From positions 1-64,000 of the forward strand of contig CAIWTN010000059.1 of the NCBI GenBank assembly GCA_903915625.1: 64,000 nucleotides of DNA, in the 5' to 3' direction. The notes beneath the pieces were generated by a model. That model was not told the origin of the DNA, searched no databases, and saw nothing but the letters and a program-made list of their open reading frames with translations. This DNA is from an uncultured Pseudomonadota bacterium (lineage in GTDB: Bacteria; Bdellovibrionota_B; Oligoflexia; Oligoflexales; CAIYRB01). Below are positions 26,032 through 34,887 of the stretch, piece by piece. Made by a program: the position numbers and the translations under genes. Position 1 is the stretch's first letter. Every line of letters begins with the position of its first letter.

Positions 26032-26428
26032 GACGTTCAGAGAAGTTGAGGGCATCGCCGTCCTTACACAGATAACCATCGTAGCCCGAGTTCAGGGCGG
26101 CTTGCCTGTGATCGTCATCAGAATGGCCGCTTAATGCCACGAGCGGCCGATTAAACCCCGCCCTTCTCAGCATAGATGCTGCTTCCAGGCCTGTGGTAAT
26201 CGGCATTTCAATGTCCATGACGACTAAATCAAAATTGCGCGTTAATGCCAGCGCAATGCCTTGCTGGGCAGTGGTGGTCGTCGTAACCAGAGCACCCTCT
26301 GTTTCCATGATCCGCTGATAAAGTAAGCACAAATCAGCAGAATCATCGATGAGGAGGATGCTCTTCCCCAGAAGAAATCCTTCTCGCTCAGCACTCTTTA
26401 CATCCGACGGGGCTTTCGACTGGATCAC
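26009..26428 (-). CDS. Single-domain response regulator
   Basis: The 139-residue CheY-like receiver starts with GTG at 26428 after AGGGGG. It shows SILLIDDSADLCLLY, LVVMDIEMPITTG with the acceptor Asp, VALSGHSDD and YLCKDGD with the switch Lys. It is not especially close to the two other single receivers here. Its last 23 bases overlap the purC 3' end on the other strand. There is no kinase nearby. Confidence 0.85.
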   Translation of the reverse strand: MIQSKAPSDVKSAEREGFLLGKSILLIDDSADLCLLYQRIMETEGALVTTTTTAQQGIALALTRNFDLVVMDIEMPITTGLEAASMLRRAGFNRPLVALSGHSDDDHRQAALNSGYDGYLCKDGDALNFSERLRPWLGR

Positions 26429-26494
26429 TTTAATGACCCCCTAAGCATCATGAGTTGAGTCTTGATGTAAAAATAGTATCACCGAGATGGATGG

Positions 26495-28408
26495 TCAACG
26501 CTGTACATCAGCTTGTCCGGCCTTATCACTGCGCCCGATGTTCAGCTGGCGTTGTTTCTTAAGATCCCAGAATGCTTGCAGAATTTTTCCTGCAATCGGA
26601 GCGGCCGAGCGCCCACCGCCAGAAACTTTGTCGTGTTCACTGACCACCGCAATGGCAATCTCTGGGTTGTCAGCAGGGGAGAAGGCGGCGAACAGTGCAT
26701 GCTCACGCCAGTTCATACTCACATCTCTTTGCGTCTTACCCATATTCTTACTTAGGCCGACGACCTGAGCGGATCCAGTTTTGCCGGCAACGGTGACTCC
26801 CGGCACCGCAGCGTTTTTGCCAGTGCCTTCCTTATCCATAACAACGGCCATCAGGCCTTCTTTCACCAAGCGGAAATTTTCGGTCTTGATTTTGTCTATG
26901 CGGCGCACCAATTCGGGCTCTTGCATGAGCACTGTTTCACCGATTGGATTGATCACTCGTTTGACTAAAAATGGCCGCCACAGGTTGCCGTCGTTGCCAA
27001 TGGTGGCGAACAAATTAGCCAGCTGAAGTGGGGTCACTCCGTCATAACCCTGGCCGATGGCGACGCTTGGAGTTTCGCCCGTGCTCCAAGGGAGATGCCA
27101 AGTTAGCTTTTTCCACGCGGTGGTAGGCACCAATCCGGGTTGCTCAAAATTAAGAAGCAGTCCGGTTTTTGCACCTAGGCCCAGCATTTGTGCATATTTG
27201 GCGATGCGGTCGACCCCGAGTTCGACTCCGACGTTGTAAAAGTAAACATCGCAGGACTTCATGAGGGCCCGGCGTAAATTGACATTGCCGTGGCCGCCGT
27301 GTTCCCAGCAGTGATAGGTCTGGCCGCCCAGAGTATAGTGTCCTGGGCAGAAGAACGTTGTGTTGGCGTTGATGATGCCCTCTTCCAGGCCAGCCAAAGC
27401 AACGACGGCCTTATAAGTACTGCCAGGCATGTAGACGCCGCCTGTAGTCTTATCCAAAAAGGGTTTGAACGGGTTAGCGACAAGCGAGCGGTACATTTCT
27501 TCGGTCAAGCCGCCCTGGTAAACGTTAGGGTCATAGCCAGGCTCGCTGACCATAGCGAGAATCTCGCCACTTTGTGGATTCAGAACGACCACCGCGCCAT
27601 TCTTACCGCGAAAGGCCTCACGAGTGATGCGCTGCAGTTCCATATCCAGCGTCAGCACTAAATCCGACCCGGCCTGGGCAGGAACAAGGGGTAATTCTAT
27701 ACCGCTTCTATTCGGAGCCTCGACTTGCCGGCCAAACGCATCAACTTGAATCAGTCGGTGGCCGCGTTTACCACGCAAGTATTTTTCCCAGCGTGATTCC
27801 AGGCCTTGTTTGCCGACTAAATCGCCCGCTCTATAGGGGCTTTCACCGTCTTTGCCACTGTCGGTCAGTTCGTTTTTGCCAATCTCGCCGAGGTATCCCA
27901 CCATGTGTGATGGTGTATCCACCTTGTAATCACGCCTGGGCGCGACTGATATATCGATGCCTGGTAAAAATATTTTGTTTGATTGGATGGTCGCTACTTC
28001 GTGCAGCGAAAGGTTTCGTTTGAGGTTGACTGGTAAATACTTAGGCTGTCCGCGACTCATAAAAAGGCGACGTTCGAAGGCATGAACAGGGATGTGTAAG
28101 AGGCGGCCCAAAATTTTAAATGTCGTCTGCGTGTCTCTGACAAATTGTGGCACGTACACTAAATCGAAATAAGGGCGATTACCGAGCACGACTTGCCCGT
28201 TACGATCGAAGATTAAACCCCTTGGCGCAGCCAATTCGATATATTGGATGCGATTAGTTTCCGCTATGCGTTTATAGAGGTCACCCTTGTAAATCTGGAC
28301 GTACCATAGACGTATCAGGAGCAGTCCGGTGACGCCCAGAAACAGCATGTTGACCCATAGAAAGCGACTTTCTACGATCCGGCGCTCAGCTTGAAAGATG
28401 CGCCGCAT
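26495..28408 (-). CDS. mrdA: Penicillin-binding protein 2 (elongasome transpeptidase)
   Basis: PBP2 cross-links peptidoglycan during side-wall growth. The 637-residue protein has one N-terminal membrane segment (VNMLFLGVTGLLLIRLWYV) and a dimerisation/pedestal region. The transpeptidase domain carries the catalytic motifs GSTYK (SxxK), KSCD (the SxD form usual in PBP2) and KTGS. The start overlaps the mreD stop by one base (TAATG). It is the last gene of mreC-mreD-mrdA. RodA is not in the window downstream. Confidence 0.95.
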   Translation of the reverse strand: MRRIFQAERRIVESRFLWVNMLFLGVTGLLLIRLWYVQIYKGDLYKRIAETNRIQYIELAAPRGLIFDRNGQVVLGNRPYFDLVYVPQFVRDTQTTFKILGRLLHIPVHAFERRLFMSRGQPKYLPVNLKRNLSLHEVATIQSNKIFLPGIDISVAPRRDYKVDTPSHMVGYLGEIGKNELTDSGKDGESPYRAGDLVGKQGLESRWEKYLRGKRGHRLIQVDAFGRQVEAPNRSGIELPLVPAQAGSDLVLTLDMELQRITREAFRGKNGAVVVLNPQSGEILAMVSEPGYDPNVYQGGLTEEMYRSLVANPFKPFLDKTTGGVYMPGSTYKAVVALAGLEEGIINANTTFFCPGHYTLGGQTYHCWEHGGHGNVNLRRALMKSCDVYFYNVGVELGVDRIAKYAQMLGLGAKTGLLLNFEQPGLVPTTAWKKLTWHLPWSTGETPSVAIGQGYDGVTPLQLANLFATIGNDGNLWRPFLVKRVINPIGETVLMQEPELVRRIDKIKTENFRLVKEGLMAVVMDKEGTGKNAAVPGVTVAGKTGSAQVVGLSKNMGKTQRDVSMNWREHALFAAFSPADNPEIAIAVVSEHDKVSGGGRSAAPIAGKILQAFWDLKKQRQLNIGRSDKAGQADVQR

Positions 28409-28974
28409 TAGCCGTCCTCACCTTTGATGCCAGCACCTAAGTAGCGATGGCAAAAGAGCATTCCCAGAGCGATACCGGTCAACAGGGTTTCACACTGAAC
28501 CCGAAGATACATCCAGGTAAATATGGAAGAGCCGGCGTTGACGGCCAAGACGAAAGTAGCGAAAAAAACGACCCAGAGCTGGCTGAGCCCGAAGGTAAAT
28601 GCCCAAGGCATGACATGGCGCCACGACAGGGTGCTGCGTGTTAAGTGTATGGCCACTGCGATCACCCAATAAGTGCATAAGTAGAAGCCAGCCGGCGTTG
28701 CTGAGTGAGTCTCTAGTATGAGAGCTCCGATGCCTGCGAGAAATAAGCCGCGAGGCAAGGTCTCACAGACTAGTGTCGTGACTAGCCATGGCGTCATCAG
28801 ATCGATGGCAAAGACGCCATGGGTGATCGACGGCAACAAGGTGTGGTGGAGTGTGCCGACAAGCAGAAGCATAATCGTATCCAGCCAGAGATAGCCGCTG
28901 ACTGGGCGAAATCTGAGTAGGGGCTTAACTTGAGTCCAGGCCGTACGCAGACGGCCAAGCGTTTGCTCCATCAC
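28408..28974 (-). CDS. mreD: Rod-shape protein MreD
   Basis: The 188-residue, very hydrophobic protein has five or six predicted membrane segments (for example TIMLLLVGTLHHTLL, LFLAGIGALILE, FATFVLAVNAGSS). Sequence similarity to MreD is always weak. The call rests on topology, length and its fixed place between mreC and mrdA with four- and one-base overlaps. It would be part of the inner-membrane elongation complex. Confidence 0.85.
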   Translation of the reverse strand: MMEQTLGRLRTAWTQVKPLLRFRPVSGYLWLDTIMLLLVGTLHHTLLPSITHGVFAIDLMTPWLVTTLVCETLPRGLFLAGIGALILETHSATPAGFYLCTYWVIAVAIHLTRSTLSWRHVMPWAFTFGLSQLWVVFFATFVLAVNAGSSIFTWMYLRVQCETLLTGIALGMLFCHRYLGAGIKGEDG

Positions 28975-29858
28975 CGACCTTGCATATTAAGTGCCTCATC
29001 CAGCCATTTAGGGCCGGCGGCATTAGCGATTTTTTCCAGCTCTGGATCGGGGCTGAAGATAATCATGACCTCTTCCAGCCGGTTGTGATCAACCCAGGGC
29101 TCGACCGTGACGGATTGGGCCACGTTGTCGGTTTCGTAGGTGATACGCATGACCCGACCTACAGGTAAACCTTTGGGAAACCCGCCGACGATTCCTGACG
29201 TGATGAGGGTGTCGCCAATCCTGATTTCAACTCGTTTATGCAGCTGTAGAGTGCAGTGCGTATGCGCGGCACCTGAGAGCACTCCGCGGACACGCGTACG
29301 CTGCAGCAGTACGTCGAGATGAAAGTCGTGATCGACAAGCAGTTGGACGTCAGAAAAATGCATGCCGGTGCGGATGACTTTGCCGACCACGCCATCGGCC
29401 GCCACGACTGGCATGCCTACACGCACTCCGTCGGAGCTACCGCGTGTGATTCGAATCGATTCAAACTGGCCCAACTCGTTATGGCCGATGACCTCTGCAG
29501 CGATCAGGCGCTTGTCGGAGCGGCCAGAGAATCCCAGCAGTTTGCGCAGACGGCCCGTCTCCTGCACCTGTTCGTCGTAGTCCATGATCCGAGACTGCAT
29601 GGCAGCAAGCTGCGACCTTAGCTTTAAATTTTGATTGGCGGCTTCGCTTAGGCCAATGTAGCGCTGCCATGTATGGCTGACACCGCTGGCGGCGACTTGC
29701 CAAAGTCGCTCGATCGGGTACATCGCATTCTGCAGTACCAAAAGCGCTGAGTGAGGATTTTCCCAGGCCTTCATCGGCGTCGAGAAAAAGACGAATGGTG
29801 CCAGCAAAGCGCCTACTAGCAGGGCCATGGCCAAGATTTTTTTTGAATGGTCACCCAA
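28971..29858 (-). CDS. mreC: Rod-shape protein MreC
   Basis: The 295-residue protein has an N-terminal membrane anchor (ILAMALLVGALLAPFVFF) and a coiled coil (QNLKLRSQLAAMQSRIMDYD). The periplasmic beta-barrel core has AEVIGHNELGQFESIRITRG, GMPVVAADGVVGKV and DTLITSGIVGGFPKGLPVG, all typical MreC sequence. It links the cytoskeleton to PBP2. The longest start is a TTG at 29858 with a weak ribosome-binding site; ATG at 29828 would cut into the anchor. mreB is not adjacent; the gene upstream is divergent. Confidence 0.93.
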   Translation of the reverse strand: MGDHSKKILAMALLVGALLAPFVFFSTPMKAWENPHSALLVLQNAMYPIERLWQVAASGVSHTWQRYIGLSEAANQNLKLRSQLAAMQSRIMDYDEQVQETGRLRKLLGFSGRSDKRLIAAEVIGHNELGQFESIRITRGSSDGVRVGMPVVAADGVVGKVIRTGMHFSDVQLLVDHDFHLDVLLQRTRVRGVLSGAAHTHCTLQLHKRVEIRIGDTLITSGIVGGFPKGLPVGRVMRITYETDNVAQSVTVEPWVDHNRLEEVMIIFSPDPELEKIANAAGPKWLDEALNMQGR

Positions 29859-30010
29859 GGTCGCGATCCATTTCCCATGGCAGTTGATGAAGTCTCTGGT
29901 CTTTCACTTTATCATCACCTAGCAAATGTGCTACAGCTTAAGCAGCGTTAGCAAAATGTTGCGAGGAATGCCTGTCAGAATCACCGTCTAGCTGTGGAGA
30001 CGCCGCGCTA

Positions 30011-31624
30011 ATGTTTCGCATGAAAAATAAGGCCCTAAATGGAGTCGAAGCTGATAAACTGTCCAAGAATTTTTGGACATATGCCGTGTTATTATCGGCA
30101 CTTGGAGCAATGACCTTTTTTGGGGTTTGCGATCCAACGGGCAGTAAATTCGGCCGCGGCGGCGGTGGCGGCGGTAGTGTGGCGGCCACCGTGGGCGGCG
30201 AAAAGATTAGCCGGATTGAGTTCCAGAGGGCCTATCAGCGGGCATACAGCCAGTACCAGCGGATCTACCAAGACGCTTTTGACCCAGGTCAGTTGCGGCT
30301 TGCTCAGAGCGTGCTGCGTGAGTTGGTCGATGAGCGTGCGCTTTATTTGAAGTCTGTAGATCTTGGGTTACGTGCCACTGATGACGAGATCGTTCAACTT
30401 CTGACCCGCGAAGAAGCCTTCAAGGGTGAGGACGGCAAATTTTCTGATGAAGTTTTTAAGCGCTACTTAGATAGTAATGGCTACACAGAATCAGCTTTTC
30501 TCGAAGATATCCGGCGCGGAGTCACCGTGCAAAAGCTGAGGCGTTTTGTTGCCGACAGCAGTTACGTCTCACTTAAAGCTGCCGAACTTGATTACCGGTC
30601 GAGTGAGACCAAGCTTAATATCGACTACCTGAAATTTGATCCACAAAAGATGGCCGTCAATGTTACCGCGGCAGATGTGGAAAAGATGTTAGCGGACCCC
30701 GCTGGCAAAGCCCGCGTTAAAGAATATTATGAGAAGAATACCGCGGAATTTAAACGTCCAGACGAGGTGAAAGCACGTCACATTCTGGTCGGCTATAAAG
30801 GGTCTCGTAACGCTACACCTGAGGCCAACCAGCGGGAAAAAGATGCCGCCAGGAAGCGCGCTGATGAGCTTTTGGCCGCAGTCCTAGTGGCTGGTGCCGA
30901 TTTTGCTGCCCTAGCCAGCAAAAATACGGATGAACCCAACGGTAAAACCAGCGGCGGTGATCTCGGCTGGTTTAATCGCGACGCTATGGACAAGGCCTTT
31001 TCGGATGCTGCTTTTGCTCTGCAGAAGGGTGCCGTAAGCGTAGTCGTAGAGACCCCCTTTGGTTTCCACATTATCAAAGTTGAGGACAAGAAAGCGGCTG
31101 TTGATTTGGCGTTGGAGGCTGCTGAGCGTCAAATTGCCGAAAATCTATTGCTGAAAGAACGGCGTCCTCTAGCTGCCAAAGAAGCTGCTGATCGAATTTT
31201 CGCCCAAGTCAAAGCACAGCAACCGATCGATGCCCTGCTCGCACAGTACCAGGTCAGCTGGGCAGCCACCGGTGAAGTCAATGCAGATGCCCGCTACTTG
31301 CCTGGAATTGGCTCAAGCGGTGAAGTCTCCGAAGCATTGGTTGGCTTGAAGCAGCCAGGGGACTTATTCCCACGGGTGCTAGATATCCGCGGTAACTACT
31401 ACGTGCTCAAACTTAAGAGCCGCAAAGAGCCAGATTTGAGTCAACTAACCGCCGATAAGCGTAAGCAGTTAGCGCAGGGCGCAGCCTACCAAGATGGGAC
31501 AACGATGTTCACCTTGCTTTCAAAGAAGGCCGAGGCAGATCTCGAGAAGAAGTCGAAGGTATGGCTAAATCCTGATTTACTTGCGCTCGACGAGCAGAAA
31601 CCTGCGGGCAAATCCGGGGGCTGA
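30011..31624 (+). CDS. PpiD/SurA-like periplasmic peptidyl-prolyl isomerase
   Basis: The 537-residue protein has a single N-terminal membrane anchor (FWTYAVLLSALGAMTFFGV), then a Gly-rich linker. A SurA_N-like chaperone region follows (about residues 60-190). One parvulin domain lies at about 250-360, shown by VKARHILVGYKG, ADFAALASKNTDEPNGKTSG, GDLGWFNRDAMDKAF and ETPFGFHIIKVED. The C-terminal 170 residues are less conserved. It should help fold envelope proteins after export. It is co-oriented with the NAD-kinase-like gene four bases downstream. Confidence 0.88.
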   Translation: MFRMKNKALNGVEADKLSKNFWTYAVLLSALGAMTFFGVCDPTGSKFGRGGGGGGSVAATVGGEKISRIEFQRAYQRAYSQYQRIYQDAFDPGQLRLAQSVLRELVDERALYLKSVDLGLRATDDEIVQLLTREEAFKGEDGKFSDEVFKRYLDSNGYTESAFLEDIRRGVTVQKLRRFVADSSYVSLKAAELDYRSSETKLNIDYLKFDPQKMAVNVTAADVEKMLADPAGKARVKEYYEKNTAEFKRPDEVKARHILVGYKGSRNATPEANQREKDAARKRADELLAAVLVAGADFAALASKNTDEPNGKTSGGDLGWFNRDAMDKAFSDAAFALQKGAVSVVVETPFGFHIIKVEDKKAAVDLALEAAERQIAENLLLKERRPLAAKEAADRIFAQVKAQQPIDALLAQYQVSWAATGEVNADARYLPGIGSSGEVSEALVGLKQPGDLFPRVLDIRGNYYVLKLKSRKEPDLSQLTADKRKQLAQGAAYQDGTTMFTLLSKKAEADLEKKSKVWLNPDLLALDEQKPAGKSGG

Positions 31625-31628
31625 CGTT

Positions 31629-32525
31629 GTGGGCGTCCTGATTGTCACGAAAACGACTAACTACGAGCTCCACGGCGCCTTGATTGAATCCAAGGTGAAG
31701 CAGGGGCTCGTGCCTCGCGATGCTCTGACGCGTCTGCAAGTGGCCCACGCGGAGCATTACGAAACGCTCGGCCATTTGCGCGCAGCTCTGACGGCCTCTG
31801 GGCTGAGCTGGGACGAGGTTAGCCGGGACTTTCCTCGGCCGTGGAGTAAGACCTACGATATTGTGATTACCGTGGGCGGCGACGGCACACTGTTGGCGGC
31901 ATCCCATCAGTTGGCGCAAGGTGGCCTGATTGCCGGGATCCGATCGTCACTAATGAGTGTGGGATTTTTGTGCTGCGCCAGTCCGACTCAAGTCGAAGAC
32001 TTGGTTGCGGCCATTGCTGCGGGCACCTTGCAAAGTTCGACGGTGCATAGGCTTAGGGCGTCGGTATCTCGAGTCGATGTCGGCGATGTCGTAGAGACAT
32101 CGCCAGTGCTAAATGACTTCCTCTATGCCAATGCCAATCCTGCCGCCACTACCCGTTACAAAATCACTCTTGGCCACCAACAAGAGGTCCATCGATCGAG
32201 TGGTATCTGGGTGGCAACTGCAACTGGCAGCACGGCGGCGATTTTGGCTGCAGGCGGCGAACGGCGTCCAGTCGATGACGCGCTATTTCAGTTTCGCGTG
32301 CGTGAACTCTACCGCTTTGATCATGATAGCCCAAGCATCGAGGGTGGGCTTTTTGATCCCAGTAAGACCCCGCTGGAGATTGAGAATCGCTGCCAATCGG
32401 CAATACTTGCTACGGACGGTCAGCATGGCGTCATTGAACTGGTCTACGGGGATAGAGTGCGGTTTTCTGCAGCACCTCCGGTCCAACTTGTGCGCGGCTG
32501 GGCAGCCGAACGGACGGCGACTTAA
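31629..32525 (+). CDS. NAD kinase-like protein
   Basis: The 298-residue protein starts with GTG at 31629. It has the diagnostic glycine-rich motif ITVGGDGTLLAASHQL and a second loop WVATATGSTAAILAAGG, matching the GGDG and TGSTA motifs of ATP-NAD kinases. The usual LNE of the catalytic region reads LND (PVLNDFLYANAN), and the N-terminal 80 residues are longer than in bacterial NadK. It may be the cell's NAD kinase or a divergent lipid/nucleotide kinase of the same fold. It follows the PpiD-like gene and is ended by a good terminator. Confidence 0.78.
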   Translation: MGVLIVTKTTNYELHGALIESKVKQGLVPRDALTRLQVAHAEHYETLGHLRAALTASGLSWDEVSRDFPRPWSKTYDIVITVGGDGTLLAASHQLAQGGLIAGIRSSLMSVGFLCCASPTQVEDLVAAIAAGTLQSSTVHRLRASVSRVDVGDVVETSPVLNDFLYANANPAATTRYKITLGHQQEVHRSSGIWVATATGSTAAILAAGGERRPVDDALFQFRVRELYRFDHDSPSIEGGLFDPSKTPLEIENRCQSAILATDGQHGVIELVYGDRVRFSAAPPVQLVRGWAAERTAT

Positions 32526-32573
32526 GGAGGCTCCCGTAGCTTGCCGCGCCTTCCGCCTTGTTTCTAAGCGCCT

Positions 32574-32610
32574 AAAATCTATCATCTTTATGTAGATTTT
32601 CGTTTTTTTT
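32574..32610 (+). terminator. Rho-independent terminator
   Basis: AAAATCTA (32574-32581) pairs with TAGATTTT (32593-32600) and is followed after two bases by eight T. It fits a terminator for the ppiD-like/NAD-kinase-like unit. The stem is AT-rich. Confidence 0.7.
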
Positions 32611-32696
32611 CTAAAGTTACGCGGTGTTCCTGCCGATAAAGAGAAGCTAGGGCGATGTGCCCAAGCAATCTCCTCTGCTCCATGGGAAGCCGCCAA

Positions 32697-33632
32697 ATGC
32701 TGCTTAGGTCGACTTCAAAATGCGTAGTCCTACTCACTGCGGTAGCTCTTCTGGCTGTAGCAGTCGCTTGCAGCTCGCCTGCTGAGACCACGCCCGCGCC
32801 CAAAAGCGGCAAGACTAGTCCAGTAAAAAAGCCGAAAGCTTGTCTGGCCACCTGTGGCGCCGAGGCGGGTGAGGAAGAAGAAACCGATATAGATGACACC
32901 CCGGTACCCGATGCTGACCCCAAAAAGCCATCACCTACGACAGCATGGTGTAAGGCGGCAGCTGGTACGAATGTGGCAAGTCAGTCACTGTCGTCCTTAT
33001 TCGGAACCCTGTGTAGCTCCGGGCTGGGTACGGCCTTCTTGGTGAACGAACTAATTCCCAATGCTTACACAGGATCCGGTGACGTCCGACCGGTGGAAGT
33101 GCAGCCAGTCACCGCTGCCAACAAAACTATTAGCGCATTCTATGCGATCGCCATCAAGATGCCTATTGGTGTGAAGGAGCACTACACTGGTGTGGCGCCT
33201 TTAGATGGCGATCAAGCGACGGAGACAGCAAAAATAAGAGCCGAGGGCCCGACACCGGGTGCCGTAAAAATAACGGCTGTTGCAAGCAATTCCGATACGG
33301 GGTGGAAACGAGGCTGGGTGATCGACGCTCCCTCGTCCGTTAAGAGCACGATTACCATCCAGACTGGATATGCTTACCAGCAAGACCACTATGAGCTCGG
33401 CACTGGCCTGTACCTTTATGCGTCGAGTTTCAAACAGCCCTCGCCCTCGTCTTCTGCGGTGAAGAATTACCAGGTGCTCACAGCAGCTTTCGACCTAGAC
33501 GGAGCTGGATATCAGGTGATTGTTGCGAGAATTTCTGCAGATGACAAAGGCCAGCCGGCAAAGATCACCGAACAAGTGAAGGCCACTGCAGCAAAGTTCT
33601 TTAAATTTCAGTACGATCAGAGCGCTCGCTAG
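32697..33632 (+). CDS. Lipoprotein with acidic/proline linker, unknown
   Basis: From 32697 (GGAAG seven bases upstream) the protein has 311 residues, with a lipoprotein signal ending LAVAVAC. A Pro/Lys linker, a two-Cys motif (ACLATC) and a strongly acidic stretch (EAGEEEETDIDD) follow. The remaining 220 residues look like a beta-sandwich with no recognised motif. A start at 32655 would add 14 residues. The gene ends four bases before the stop of a second lipoprotein gene on the other strand. Function unknown. Confidence 0.65.
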   Translation: MLLRSTSKCVVLLTAVALLAVAVACSSPAETTPAPKSGKTSPVKKPKACLATCGAEAGEEEETDIDDTPVPDADPKKPSPTTAWCKAAAGTNVASQSLSSLFGTLCSSGLGTAFLVNELIPNAYTGSGDVRPVEVQPVTAANKTISAFYAIAIKMPIGVKEHYTGVAPLDGDQATETAKIRAEGPTPGAVKITAVASNSDTGWKRGWVIDAPSSVKSTITIQTGYAYQQDHYELGTGLYLYASSFKQPSPSSSAVKNYQVLTAAFDLDGAGYQVIVARISADDKGQPAKITEQVKATAAKFFKFQYDQSAR

Positions 33633-33635
33633 ACT

Positions 33636-34082
33636 CTAACCTTTCGCCTGACATTTCGTCGTGTACCGCCGTACACCGAATAGCCATGTTTCCTCTACAC
33701 TCACCGTAGCTGCAGATTTAACATCGGCGGTCGGCCAGGTTAGACGGACGGACTGGTCGCTGGTCTTGCAGACGAACTTCGCCTTTTTCGGGTCGTCTTT
33801 GCCAGTCGTATCACAGGTGCCCAGGAGTCCAGTGTCCGTGGCGCTGAATAGGATGCGGACGGACTTATCGTCCTCGCGGTCGTCGGCGCTGTCGGCATCG
33901 CCTTCTTCGCGCTCGATGATAATAAGCGGGTGATACGAGCCATTAGCCGCTACGCAGCGAAATATTTCAACGTTTGGCTTGGTGGTTTCCAGCTGTCCGG
34001 CCTCATTGGTCGCCGCGTCGTGCGCGGTACAGCTGCTTAACCATAGCCCTAGAGATATCAACTGAAAAAATGCAGTTTTCAC
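33636..34082 (-). CDS. Small lipoprotein, unknown
   Basis: The 148-residue protein has a signal peptide with lipobox LSSC, followed by a beta-rich domain with four Cys that could form two disulfides, and an acidic loop (EEGDADSADDREDD). No family is recognised. It faces the larger lipoprotein gene tail-to-tail. The shared acidic stretches and location hint at a common theme, but there is no clear homology. Confidence 0.65.
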   Translation of the reverse strand: MKTAFFQLISLGLWLSSCTAHDAATNEAGQLETTKPNVEIFRCVAANGSYHPLIIIEREEGDADSADDREDDKSVRILFSATDTGLLGTCDTTGKDDPKKAKFVCKTSDQSVRLTWPTADVKSAATVSVEETWLFGVRRYTTKCQAKG

Positions 34083-34132
34083 GGTTTGCCTCGCGCTTAG
34101 CGGCTTTTTTTACTGCTCGGATCATCTATACT

Positions 34133-34151
34133 GCTATCGCTTTAAGATAGC
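34133..34151. repeat. Short inverted repeat upstream of miaE
   Basis: GCTATC-N7-GATAGC lies between the divergent small lipoprotein and miaE genes. It is long enough to be an operator or a minor hairpin; nothing more can be said. Confidence 0.3.
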
Positions 34152-34224
34152 GTCTACCCCGGCTAAAGAGCAAGGGGGGCAGAGTCATCGTTTTGGCTGA
34201 TCGAAAAGGTTAGGGGTGCAGACC

Positions 34225-34815
34225 ATGAGTGAGTTAGAGCAACTACCTTTGTTGAGTGCTACGCCCGACGGTTGGGCTGAACTGGTCTGTGCTAATTTTG
34301 ACGCCTTTCTGTTGGACCATGCCTGCTGCGAACGGAAAGCTGCGGCATCGGCTTTATCGCTCATCGCCCGGCACGCCGATCAGCCTCTTCTGGTGGAGAC
34401 CATGGTGACTCTGGCCCGGGAAGAATTAGAGCATTTTGGGCAGGTGCATCGGCTCCTTTTAAAGCGTGGCTTGCGCCTTGGTCCAGACGACAAGGATATT
34501 TACGTCAACCAGCTATTGACGGCCGTGCGCACCCAACCAAATGAACGCTTGTTGGACCGGATCCTGGTCTCATCTCTAATCGAGGCGCGCAGTTGCGAGC
34601 GTTTTTATCTACTCAGTCGAAAGCTCGACCATGAGCCTGAGCTGCAGGCTTTTTACCGCGGACTTTATAAATCGGAAGCGGGGCATTTCAGGGTGTTCCA
34701 TAGACTCGCCGAGCGCATATTTGGCGTCGACGTCACCGCAGCGCGTTGGGACACGCTAAGGAAGTTTGAGGCAGAAGTTATGCTGAGCTCACCGCTCAGG
34801 GCGACGGTGCATTAA
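34225..34815 (+). CDS. miaE: tRNA-(ms2io6A37) hydroxylase
   Basis: MiaE is a di-iron monooxygenase that hydroxylates the isopentenyl group at tRNA position 37. The 196-residue helical protein has the iron-ligand motifs in the right order: ACCERKAAASAL, REELEHFGQVH, EARSCERFYLL and KSEAGHFRVFH. The ATG at 34225 follows AGGGG. MiaA and MiaB, needed to make the substrate, are not in this window. It is a single gene before hflX. Confidence 0.93.
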   Translation: MSELEQLPLLSATPDGWAELVCANFDAFLLDHACCERKAAASALSLIARHADQPLLVETMVTLAREELEHFGQVHRLLLKRGLRLGPDDKDIYVNQLLTAVRTQPNERLLDRILVSSLIEARSCERFYLLSRKLDHEPELQAFYRGLYKSEAGHFRVFHRLAERIFGVDVTAARWDTLRKFEAEVMLSSPLRATVH

Positions 34816-34887
34816 CTGGATATGTTGGGTGACAGCACCGGCATCATCAGCTAGTTTTAGCCATTCTGTGCCTGCCGGAGGTTTGCT

